A stretch of DNA of 7,203 nucleotides from Promethearchaeota archaeon (GCA_030608765.1 JAUWDN010000047.1:1-7203); one strand, 5' to 3'. Positions 1 through 5,747 are shown, numbered from the stretch's first letter. Program-made: numbers and translations. Notes: generated from the letters alone by a model not told the origin.

Positions 1-684
1 CCATGTTAAATCTTCTGCTAGAATACCAACCTGTCTAATTTCATGATTCGTATAGGTTGCATTCAGCTGCAATATATAACCGGCTATAGTCGTCAATATT
101 TCTCCTCCCAGACTAGTCGAGTTGATAGGCATAAATCTGAAAAAATACTTATATCTTGCATACCAACTTGCGACATTTTCACAAAAAATGTCTGTAGCCG
201 CTCCAGTACCAATAAAGATCATTTTGTTATCCATAAATACCTCTTGATAGGCTAAAAGGGCTTCGGATCTGAATCCACCAATAGCATATTGAACTTTTTT
301 ATTATACACTAATCTTTCCGCGGCAGCAATACCTCTAGATGTAACTAATTGAGGGTTTGATTCGTCTGTATCTTCTTTTACCACTCCAACATAATATGTT
401 GTGCCATTGATATCAACACCACCGGCTTCATTTATGGTTTTTGCAGCGAACCAAGCACCTTCATAGTTAGCGTCTCCTTGAATTTCGCCTATATCCCCAA
501 TGGCTCCAACCTTAATTATTCGAGAAGCAGGAGTTCCAGATGGGGCCCCAGGAGCATCTTTAGCAGTCCAGACATAATCTCCAGCACCTGGTGCTAAGAG
601 AAAGATATATAATCCAATTCCGCCTCCTACAACGATGACAGCAACTAGCACGATAGCAATAATCCTTTTCATATTTTTTTCCAT
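1..684 (-). CDS. ABC transporter substrate-binding protein, LivK type (3' part outside window)
   Basis: This is the first 228 codons of an extracellular solute receptor; the reading frame is still open at base 1, so the C-terminal part lies outside. Residues 7-30 form a hydrophobic N-terminal signal or membrane anchor, followed by a short Pro/Ala/Gly-rich linker to about residue 55, as is usual for archaeal receptors tethered to the membrane. From residue 56 the protein matches the periplasmic-binding fold of the branched-chain amino acid type (Peripla_BP_6): a first strand VGAIGDIGE, a helix AAKTINEAGG, and the strand VGVVKEDTDESNP, all typical of LivK proteins. The start at 684 is preceded by GTGATT (691-696) six bases upstream, a good archaeal Shine-Dalgarno; an in-frame ATG four codons in is the alternative. 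The ligand cannot be deduced. It has its own TATA box, so it is probably not part of the upstream metal operon. Confidence 0.85.
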   Translation of the reverse strand, partial: MEKNMKRIIAIVLVAVIVVGGGIGLYIFLLAPGAGDYVWTAKDAPGAPSGTPASRIIKVGAIGDIGEIQGDANYEGAWFAAKTINEAGGVDINGTTYYVGVVKEDTDESNPQLVTSRGIAAAERLVYNKKVQYAIGGFRSEALLAYQEVFMDNKMIFIGTGAATDIFCENVASWYARYKYFFRFMPINSTSLGGEILTTIAGYILQLNATYTNHEIRQVGILAEDLTW

Positions 685-764
685 TGTTTTAATCACTTTG
701 TTTTAGTTAATGTGTGTTTTTTTTTTGTCAAATTAAAATTAACTACTACTACTTTTGATGAACA

Positions 765-774
765 TATATATAAA
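765..774 (-). promoter_or_regulatory. TATA box of the ABC receptor gene
   Basis: On the minus strand this reads TTTATATATA, a strong archaeal TATA match. Transcription would start about 25 bases downstream, near 742, giving a leader of roughly 55-60 nt before the ATG at 684. The leader contains a T/A homopolymer near 718-727. Confidence 0.55.
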
Positions 775-851
775 CTTTGTCAATTAAATTCACACTTATC
801 ATCTCAAAATTAATGAAAAGAGAAAAAAGTAAAAAGCGTTTAAACTAATAT

Positions 852-911
852 AAAAAACTCCTTTTAAAAATCCAATATTAGTAGCATAAAGCATAAGGGA
901 AGCATTCCCTT
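852..911 (-). terminator. Hairpin plus T-runs, likely operon terminator
   Basis: Read on the minus strand, AAGGGAA (911-905) and TTCCCTT (901-895) form a perfect 7-bp stem around a three-base loop. Runs of five T (870-866) and six T (857-852) follow; T-runs are the main signal of archaeal intrinsic termination. This is the last structure of the metal operon before the next promoter. The hairpin shares bases 900-904 with the proposed basal helix of the SECIS element, so the two folds would compete. Confidence 0.45.
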
Positions 912-957
912 TGTCAACCTTTCACTATGATTTGTTGAAAGGTCTCATTCCTGCTTT
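899..957 (-). promoter_or_regulatory. Eukaryote-like SECIS element in the 3' UTR
   Basis: On the minus strand the segment has the layout of a eukaryotic SECIS. AUGA (948-945) on the 5' side faces UGA (916-914) on the 3' side, so tandem sheared G.A pairs can form. Above them is a nine-pair helix, 944-936 with 924-916 (one G.U pair, the rest Watson-Crick). The apical loop of 11 nt (935-925) contains an unpaired AAA (933-931), exactly 11 nt after the AUGA, the spacing expected for the eukaryotic AAR motif. A basal helix of five pairs, AAGCA (956-952) with UGCUU (904-900), lies below an asymmetric internal loop. It begins 5 nt after the TAA of the gene with two in-frame UGA codons. Eukaryote-like SECIS elements have been reported for Lokiarchaeota. 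The fold was worked out by eye. Confidence 0.72.
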
Positions 958-962
958 TCAGT

Positions 963-1412
963 TTATTTTTTCTTAAAATAATGAGCAAAAGTTTCGTGTT
1001 CTTTTCCGTATTTCTTCATGATTACTCTCTTGAACGTTCCAAAATCAAGTCGTTCTCTCATATTATCAGCTCATCAGTCAGCGTGAACAATTAAAGTTAT
1101 ATCGCTATCAGGATAGAGATTAAAGCTGGTATCGTCTTGAAGTGGCATAAATTCTTTGTTAGGTCCGTAAGCATTGGTAGCGCAATCTTCGTATATTGCA
1201 TTTTTCTGTGGATCCCAGATTAGCTGTAGATAGCTTTGAATTAAACCTTTATACATGGGAAATAGTGATTTTTCTGGATTTTCAAATAATTCTTTATCGA
1301 CCGTAGCCAATGCCTCGATAATCGTTCCGTCGTCCTTTATTGATATCTCGTAATCAATCCCATTCGCGAGTTCCTTTTCGGGTCCAAAAATTGTTAATTT
1401 AATTTTTTTAAT
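963..1412 (-). CDS. Beta-grasp (MoaD/ThiS-like) protein with two predicted adjacent selenocysteines
   Basis: Predicted 149-residue selenoprotein, the last gene of the metal operon. Residues 1-35 read like the beta-hairpin and first helix of a MoaD/ThiS-type ubiquitin-like fold (IKLTIFGPEKEL, then a Gly-Thr turn). Residues 100-110 (LYPDSDITLIV) match the last strand, where MoaD proteins have a Gly-Asp-x-Val turn before their Gly-Gly tail. Here the strand is followed by HAD and two UGA codons, residues 113-114, then 35 more sense codons to TAA. A SECIS-like hairpin starts 5 nt later. No AUG, GUG or UUG exists in the first 34 codons. A GGGGTGAT Shine-Dalgarno stands five bases before an ATT codon, taken as the start; a TTG at 1310 would remove the first two strands. 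Without recoding the product would be 112 residues. The beta-grasp assignment is by pattern only; its partner and function are unknown. Confidence 0.7.
1071..1076 (-). other. Tandem in-frame UGA codons, predicted Sec-Sec
   Basis: Bases 1076-1074 and 1073-1071 read TGA TGA on the minus strand. They are read as selenocysteine because the frame stays open for 35 further codons with protein-like composition and a SECIS-like structure follows the final TAA. The simple alternative is a genuine double stop, which would give a 112-residue protein. Confidence 0.65.
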
Positions 1413-1417
1413 TTATT

Positions 1418-1425
1418 ATCACCCC
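1418..1425 (-). promoter_or_regulatory. Strong ribosome binding site deciding an ATT start
   Basis: The minus strand reads GGGGTGAT, nearly the full anti-16S sequence of archaea, and is the best Shine-Dalgarno in the window. Five bases (AATAA) separate it from ATT at 1412. The codon directly before that ATT is TAA in the same frame, so the start cannot lie further upstream. This is why a non-AUG start is proposed. Confidence 0.6.
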
Positions 1426-1456
1426 TTAATAAAGAGAAAAAATGAATATTTGAATT

Positions 1457-1885
1457 TTATAATAAACCTTTTTCTTTTAGAAGTTCAGGTAATTCCTTTT
1501 TTAAGGCAAATGAGGTTATAAATTTCTTTTTGCCATCAATTATTACGCAATTTCCCGTTAAGTTAAGCTTGCGAGCTTCCTCAGAATCTAAGTTTTTAGT
1601 TTCAAACTTAATATATTTCATATAAGGAGCAAGCGTTGAGAATACAAGATTCATAAATTGAGACCAAACGCATTCACATGCATTTAAAGGAACAAATACA
1701 TCTACGTAAAGTTTATTTGCATCTCTCAATTCTATTTCTGATAGTTCTTTGTCGTCGATTTCAGATATTTCCGATGAAACTGAACCCCCACAACAAGAAG
1801 TTGATGAATCACAGCATTCGTTATTTAATTTAATTGTTGATTTTTGAATATCTCTAACGGGTATTTTCACATCTTCTTTTTCCAT
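1457..1885 (-). CDS. Thioredoxin-like protein with Cys-Cys pairs, unassigned family
   Basis: A 142-residue soluble protein with no signal peptide. The N-terminal third (1-58) is polar and looks flexible; it carries two vicinal cysteine pairs, C24-C25 and C31-C32, with CCGG after the second. The rest looks like a thioredoxin fold: a strand LYVDVFVPL, then C70-x-C72 at the start of a helix (position of the usual CxxC), a middle strand YIKFETKN, a strand CVIIDGKK with C113, and a final amphipathic helix rich in Lys/Glu/Leu. The fold call rests on pattern alone and I do not recognise a named family. AAAGGTGT five bases before the ATG supports the start. It lies 66 bases after hgcB and 44 before the selenoprotein, so it is probably co-transcribed. 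A role as a metal- or metalloid-binding shuttle, or as reductant for its neighbours, is inferred from the cysteines and the context. Confidence 0.75.
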   Translation of the reverse strand: MEKEDVKIPVRDIQKSTIKLNNECCDSSTSCCGGSVSSEISEIDDKELSEIELRDANKLYVDVFVPLNACECVWSQFMNLVFSTLAPYMKYIKFETKNLDSEEARKLNLTGNCVIIDGKKKFITSFALKKELPELLKEKGLL

Positions 1886-1951
1886 GAATTACACCTTTTT
1901 CAATTTTAGTTTATATTAAATTTTGATTTATTTGTTAGCTTAACAATTTGA

Positions 1952-2314
1952 TTAGCCACAACAACTTGAATTTGACTCGCTACTCTCTTCAGGGCCACAG
2001 GCACAACTATTTATATCTTTATTCCCTGATTTGGAATTTTTAGCGTTTGCTCTCGCGTTCCAAAGGCAACCACACCCCTTCTTTTCATTCATAATGATTG
2101 CATTTACAGGACAATTCCGTTTGCAGGCACTGCACTCAGTACAAAGCTTAGGATTTTTAATATCGTACTTTCCCGTGTCGAGAGGTTGAGGAAGTCCAAA
2201 TGGGCACACTTCTCCACATAATCCGCAACCATTGCACAAATTTTCGTTTATGAAGATTTTAAAATCCTTTATAGATAACTTATCCAAACTAACTTTAAAT
2301 TCCGATTCTGTCAT
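1952..2314 (-). CDS. hgcB: HgcB, 2[4Fe-4S] ferredoxin of mercury methylation
   Basis: A 120-residue cytoplasmic ferredoxin that in known systems reduces the corrinoid of HgcA and delivers Hg(II). Two cluster motifs are complete: C27-x2-C30-x2-C33-x3-C37-P and C58-x2-C61-x2-C64-x3-C68-P. The second reads CTECSACKRNCP, the HgcB form. After the ferredoxin domain come GCGC (80-83), CAC (104-106) and a C-terminal SSCCG, matching the extra Gly-Cys and terminal Cys-Cys that separate HgcB from ordinary ferredoxins and are thought to bind mercury. The N-terminal 20 residues are a small extension. It lies 53 bases downstream of the HgcA gene, the usual hgcA-hgcB order. AAAGGT precedes the ATG by seven bases. 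A generic ferredoxin is the alternative, but position plus tail make HgcB much more likely. Confidence 0.9.
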   Translation of the reverse strand: MTESEFKVSLDKLSIKDFKIFINENLCNGCGLCGEVCPFGLPQPLDTGKYDIKNPKLCTECSACKRNCPVNAIIMNEKKGCGCLWNARANAKNSKSGNKDINSCACGPEESSESNSSCCG

Positions 2315-2367
2315 TATACATACCTTTTATATTTCAATTTCCTTTTATTTTTTTATATTATTAATTA

Positions 2368-4035
2368 TTACAGTAAAATAATTCCAATCGTTATTGAAAT
2401 CAGACTGATTGTTAATAAAATTTTATTTATGATACTAAAGATTGGATACTCCTCCTGAATTTCACTAGGACTCGTAGCCATCGTGTAGCCACTTAATGAC
2501 ATTGTCGAGAAAAATGAAATCCAAAAGAAAAAACTTATGTTCCATAATGGGAAGGCTATCGAGTTATGCAACATATAAGTTAAAGCTCCCAGAACAACAC
2601 TATTCAAAATTCCAAAGAAAATCCCTTTATATATGAATCTCCGAGTAAATTTTAACATGGGAAATAAAAATGTAATTAAAAAATTTGAGATTATTATCCA
2701 AAGTAAGAGTTCCCCAGCCCACCATAATTTATCGAACAACCCAATCATATTTAGAACAAAAAGAATCAAGAAAAGTCCAAATAATGGCAAAATAAATATT
2801 TTTCTGAGAAGAAAGGTCGTATGAGTAATAAATCCTCGAAAACGATGTTTTAACGTAAATTTAGCAAGCTTCATACTGTCCGGTTTTCGAGCAGGCCTAT
2901 GTTTAATAAATTCGGGTAAGTCTTTAGACCACACTGGTCCGAATACCACTCGAAAAGGGAAATTCTTAGAATTTTTTTTCAATTCTGGGGTAGCTACACC
3001 TCCCGCAGATAGTTGCGGGAGAATTAATGTTTTCTTTTCTGTCATTTTTTTTAATCCAGTAGCTTCCACAGCTTCTATTAATTGATTATTCCCAAAGTCG
3101 TTTCCCCTTGCAGCACACCACACATTAATCCCGTTAGAATCAACACATAGAACCCAAGCATCAAGACCTTTTAAATCTCTCATTACTTTAATATATGTAA
3201 ATTCATAGTTGGCGGTAACAATTATAGGCGAGGTTTTATTGGGATTCCCTGATTTGTAAAGACCTGGATCGATTGGAACAAGATCAACTTGTCCGGTATA
3301 AATGCAGCGGTATATTCTTAACTGCGAAACCATACCTTTGAATCGTTTTGGTTTAGGTTGATAATATCCCGGTTCGTTAGTTTCTTTTTCCTCGACCTTA
3401 ATTAGCTCGAGGGCTTGAATAGTTCCGTGTTTCCAATCTTTCTTTGCATTGATTTTGAATCCAATTGGTTCAATATATCTGAAGAACCATTTTAAGAGAA
3501 ATGTGCTTCGTAATTTGAGACGTCTAAGTTTTTTCTTATATCTCCACCTTTTTATCTTAAAAATTAATTTCCAGAAACCATGAGGTACAAATTCAGCAGC
3601 CAATATTAAACGACCATTCGGTTTTAATACTTTCCACGCGTTCCTAAGGAAAATTTGTTGCTCAAAAGGGCGAAGTTCAGATAACATAAAAGTACTGACG
3701 ATTAGATCTTGGGAATTAGCTTCAACAGGCATGTTAGTAAACGAACCAGTTTGATATTCAAGCGTACCTTCTTTTAAATCAGAAGGGTAGTTCTGCATTG
3801 CAAAATTGATCATTTGAAAGTTTATATCTATAGCTAGAACATTGTTTTGTTTAAGTGCTATTTGGGCCGCGAGGCTTCCAGTTCCACATCCTAACTCTAA
3901 GACAGATTTCGAATTACCAATCTTATCAAGTATCCATTGTCTAATTTCCATATTTACTCCTTTAGTAAGTGCTGTAAATTTAGAGTCGTAAGTATCCGGT
4001 TCTTGCTCTAATTTTCGCATGTATACTACTGCCAT
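2368..4035 (-). CDS. hgcA: SAM methyltransferase fused to HgcA corrinoid protein
   Basis: A 555-residue fusion. Residues 1-210 are a class I SAM methyltransferase: motif I LELGCGTG (46-53), acidic end of strand 2 at D70, a later strand DLIVSTFMLSEL (110-121) and KPNGRLILAAE (138-148). Residues about 245-395 are the HgcA corrinoid domain, with PGLYKSGNP, VTANY and the cap-helix motif NVWCA (304-308), whose C307 would be the lower cobalt ligand. Residues 414-554 hold five membrane helices (about 414-433, 438-458, 470-489, 497-515, 535-554), as in known HgcA; TSPSEIQEEYP before the last helix resembles the TSxSGVxKEM segment of corrinoid Fe-S proteins. HgcA transfers a methyl group to Hg(II). 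The cap helix continues AARGN where known HgcA has AAGKG. AGGTTGAT stands four bases before the chosen ATG; an in-frame TTG lies three codons upstream and another ATG five codons downstream. The methyltransferase has one cysteine, so it is not ArsM. Confidence 0.9.
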   Translation of the reverse strand: MAVVYMRKLEQEPDTYDSKFTALTKGVNMEIRQWILDKIGNSKSVLELGCGTGSLAAQIALKQNNVLAIDINFQMINFAMQNYPSDLKEGTLEYQTGSFTNMPVEANSQDLIVSTFMLSELRPFEQQIFLRNAWKVLKPNGRLILAAEFVPHGFWKLIFKIKRWRYKKKLRRLKLRSTFLLKWFFRYIEPIGFKINAKKDWKHGTIQALELIKVEEKETNEPGYYQPKPKRFKGMVSQLRIYRCIYTGQVDLVPIDPGLYKSGNPNKTSPIIVTANYEFTYIKVMRDLKGLDAWVLCVDSNGINVWCAARGNDFGNNQLIEAVEATGLKKMTEKKTLILPQLSAGGVATPELKKNSKNFPFRVVFGPVWSKDLPEFIKHRPARKPDSMKLAKFTLKHRFRGFITHTTFLLRKIFILPLFGLFLILFVLNMIGLFDKLWWAGELLLWIIISNFLITFLFPMLKFTRRFIYKGIFFGILNSVVLGALTYMLHNSIAFPLWNISFFFWISFFSTMSLSGYTMATSPSEIQEEYPIFSIINKILLTISLISITIGIILL

Positions 4036-4063
4036 TATTATCAACCTTTTTTTTTTTATAAGT

Positions 4064-5167
4064 TTATTTTGAAGATGATTCAGATTTCCAAAAACCTCGC
4101 TTTCCGAGGTATTTTCCTAAATATACTATTGCTAGCATCACGGGAACCTCCCAGAATAACCCCATTGTTGTTCCCAACGCTGCCATAGAACCGATCCCAT
4201 ACATAGCTATAGCGGTAGCGATCGCTATTTCAAAATGACTTGAAGAACCTATGATTACAGTAATAATTGCTTCCCTGTACCTCATTTTGAAGATTTTTGT
4301 AATTAAAACATTATAAGCAACCACAATTACAAAACCCACCAAGAGAGGAATTGAGACTAACAATAAAAGATTGGGATTATGTATTAGTACATCACCGTTT
4401 AATGAAAATAGAACTACTAATGTTGTCAATAACGCTACGATTGAAATTTTACCAACGAAAGGTTTATATTTATCATTAAACCAGGATATACCTTTTGAAG
4501 AGATTATAAGTTTTTTGCTTATGATTCCAAGAAACAAAGGTATTCCTATAAAGAAAACCAGAGAGATTAGTAATAACCATGAATTGATTGGGATATTTTG
4601 AATACCTGTCAGTAAAGAAACCATACCAACATATAAGAAAATAATAGTTATTGTGTTTAAACTCGTGTTAACAACGTTCTGTTCTTGATTTCCTTTTGCC
4701 ATCCAGCCCCATACTAATACCATAGCTGTACATGGCGAGCTTGAGAGGAGAATTATCGCAACCTTCAATTGCTCTATTTCGGGGGTATTCCCGGGTAAAA
4801 ATATATTAACCATCGCCAAACCTACAAAGGGGGCAATAAGCCAGTTAGATACAAGGGTTAAAATTATGGGTTTCGGTTTTTTACCTAATTTCTTCAATTC
4901 TGAGGCTTGTAAATTCAACATGGCGGGATACATCATTAGAAATAAGCAAATTCCGATTGGGATGGAGATTCCTCCTATTTGCAACGAATTTATCGTTTCA
5001 CTTATTTCCGGAACAAACTGGGAAAGAATAATACCTAATAAAATACATAAGACTACCCAAATAGGGAGAAATTTTTCAAAATAATTAATTTTCCTTGAGA
5101 CTTGTTTTTCATCTTCTGAATCACTTAGCCTTTCAATAACCCTATTTTCTAAATCTTCTTCTACCAT
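4064..5167 (-). CDS. acr3: ACR3-family arsenite efflux permease
   Basis: A 367-residue integral membrane protein that exports arsenite, driven by ion gradient, across the cell membrane. About ten hydrophobic helices run from residue 32 to 352 after a charged cytoplasmic N-terminus. Family hallmarks are present: SSSPCTAMVLVWGW with the conserved cysteine C146 in helix 4, HFEIAIATAI with the conserved glutamate E313 in helix 9, and FWEVPVML in helix 10. Length fits the family (about 350-400). The ATG at 5167 is chosen; an in-frame TTG at 5176 would add three residues and neither has a strong Shine-Dalgarno. It is the first gene of the minus-strand operon, 28 bases before the methyltransferase-HgcA fusion, and is transcribed away from arsR across a shared control region. 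Related bile-acid:sodium symporters lack the Cys/Glu pair, so ACR3 is the better call. Confidence 0.92.
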   Translation of the reverse strand: MVEEDLENRVIERLSDSEDEKQVSRKINYFEKFLPIWVVLCILLGIILSQFVPEISETINSLQIGGISIPIGICLFLMMYPAMLNLQASELKKLGKKPKPIILTLVSNWLIAPFVGLAMVNIFLPGNTPEIEQLKVAIILLSSSPCTAMVLVWGWMAKGNQEQNVVNTSLNTITIIFLYVGMVSLLTGIQNIPINSWLLLISLVFFIGIPLFLGIISKKLIISSKGISWFNDKYKPFVGKISIVALLTTLVVLFSLNGDVLIHNPNLLLLVSIPLLVGFVIVVAYNVLITKIFKMRYREAIITVIIGSSSHFEIAIATAIAMYGIGSMAALGTTMGLFWEVPVMLAIVYLGKYLGKRGFWKSESSSK

Positions 5168-5212
5168 TAATATCAAATATTTATAGTGAGAACTTGAGAT
5201 CTATTATCAAAC

Positions 5213-5238
5213 TTCAAATTTAAGGTTGTCGATTTGAA
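5213..5238. repeat. Inverted repeat, possible ArsR operator
   Basis: TTCAAAT (5213-5219) and ATTTGAA (5232-5238) are perfect inverted copies separated by 12 bases. TCAAA/TTTGA half-sites are common in operators of the ArsR/SmtB family. The repeat lies 46 bases upstream of the acr3 ATG. In such AT-rich DNA a 7-bp pair could arise by chance. Confidence 0.35.
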
Positions 5239-5245
5239 TTAAAAA

Positions 5246-5310
5246 AAGCGGTTTAAATGCTATAGATTTATATTTATCGATTTATTAGTTATAATTATAA
5301 GCGGTTAAAA
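5246..5310 (+). repeat. Direct repeats AAGCGGTT in the arsR upstream region
   Basis: AAGCGGTTTAAA (5246-5257) and AAGCGGTTAAAA (5299-5310) share an identical 8-mer, one of the few GC-containing stretches here, with start-to-start spacing of 53 bases, about five helical turns. The second copy abuts a perfect 12-base palindrome TTATAATTATAA (5289-5300) and overlaps the proposed arsR TATA box, a place where a bound protein would block transcription. Confidence 0.4.
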
Positions 5311-5337
5311 ATATAAGAAATACAAAGTGTTTTATTT

Positions 5338-5736
5338 ATGAAAGAAAAACGTGAATCTCAAATTAAAGTAATGTTATGCAATTGTAAAGATTGCTCAAAC
5401 TCAAATAATTTTTTTGAGGATTTACTAAAATTGGGTAAAAATTTAAAAGATAATAAAAAAATAGATGTTAGTGAGAGATTTACATTGGCGATTTCATCTA
5501 AAGAGCGTCTGATCATCATCAATGCTTTAAGAAAGCAAGATAGATGTGTATGTGAATTAGAAGCGATACTAAATAAATCACAATCTACAATATCTCATCA
5601 TTTAAGAAAACTAGTAGCAGCTGGTTTAATACATGGATATAAAAAACAGAAATTCACCTATTATCATTTGTTTAGGGAAGAATTACAGCAAAATTTAGAA
5701 ATTCTTAATGAAATTTTGTCTTTTAAAATGAGCTAA
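5338..5736 (+). CDS. arsR: ArsR-family metalloid-responsive repressor
   Basis: A 132-residue winged helix-turn-helix protein of the ArsR/SmtB family; such proteins sit on the operator and leave it when As(III) or a related metal binds. The DNA-binding core is residues 48-110: helix SKERLIIINALRK, then RCVCELEAIL with C70-x-C72 (the ELCVCDL-type As(III) site at the start of helix alpha3), recognition helix SQSTISHHLRKLVAAGLI (81-98), and the wing to YYHL. A cysteine-rich N-terminal stretch CNCKDC (C14, C16, C19) precedes the core and is not part of the standard fold. The C-terminal helix (113-130) would serve in dimer formation. ATG 5338 follows a TATA-like box by about 25 bases. It is divergent from the acr3-hgcAB operon, which it most likely regulates together with itself; ArsR-like regulators are known beside hgcAB in bacteria. 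Confidence 0.92.
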   Translation: MKEKRESQIKVMLCNCKDCSNSNNFFEDLLKLGKNLKDNKKIDVSERFTLAISSKERLIIINALRKQDRCVCELEAILNKSQSTISHHLRKLVAAGLIHGYKKQKFTYYHLFREELQQNLEILNEILSFKMS

Positions 5737-5747
5737 TGTATAAAGCC

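Larger units (their letters stand above)
5168..5337. promoter_or_regulatory. Divergent control region between acr3 and arsR
   Basis: These 170 bases contain no gene and must hold promoters for both directions. AAAAATATAA (about 5307-5316) lies 22-31 bases before the arsR ATG, the distance expected for a TATA box of a nearly leaderless archaeal transcript. No equally clear TATA box is seen for acr3; AAATATAAATCTATA on the minus strand (5277-5263) is a candidate about 100 bases before its start. Repeats that may bind ArsR are listed separately. Confidence 0.6.

Noticed and set aside
43..255. Plus-strand ORF of 70 codons
   Set aside because: It lies opposite the ABC receptor gene, has no ribosome binding site and its composition is not protein-like.
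962..1061. Separate 32-codon ORF starting MRERLDFG after the double TGA
   Set aside because: It is in the same frame as the upstream gene, the only Shine-Dalgarno-like string (GAGCTGAT) is just three bases from its ATG, and the SECIS-like element after its TAA makes read-through the better reading. It remains the fallback if no Sec is inserted.
1074..1310. 78-codon version of the beta-grasp gene starting at TTG 1310
   Set aside because: It has no ribosome binding site, would delete the first two strands and part of the helix, and would end at the first TGA.
2368..4035. ArsM-type arsenite methyltransferase for the N-terminal domain
   Set aside because: The genomic context suggested it, but the domain has only one cysteine (in motif I) and ArsM needs three or four for As(III) binding.
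2633..5084. Plus-strand ORFs opposite hgcA and acr3 (2633-2824, 4371-4601, 4866-5084)
   Set aside because: They are antisense shadows of well-supported membrane protein genes, without start signals or recognisable domains.
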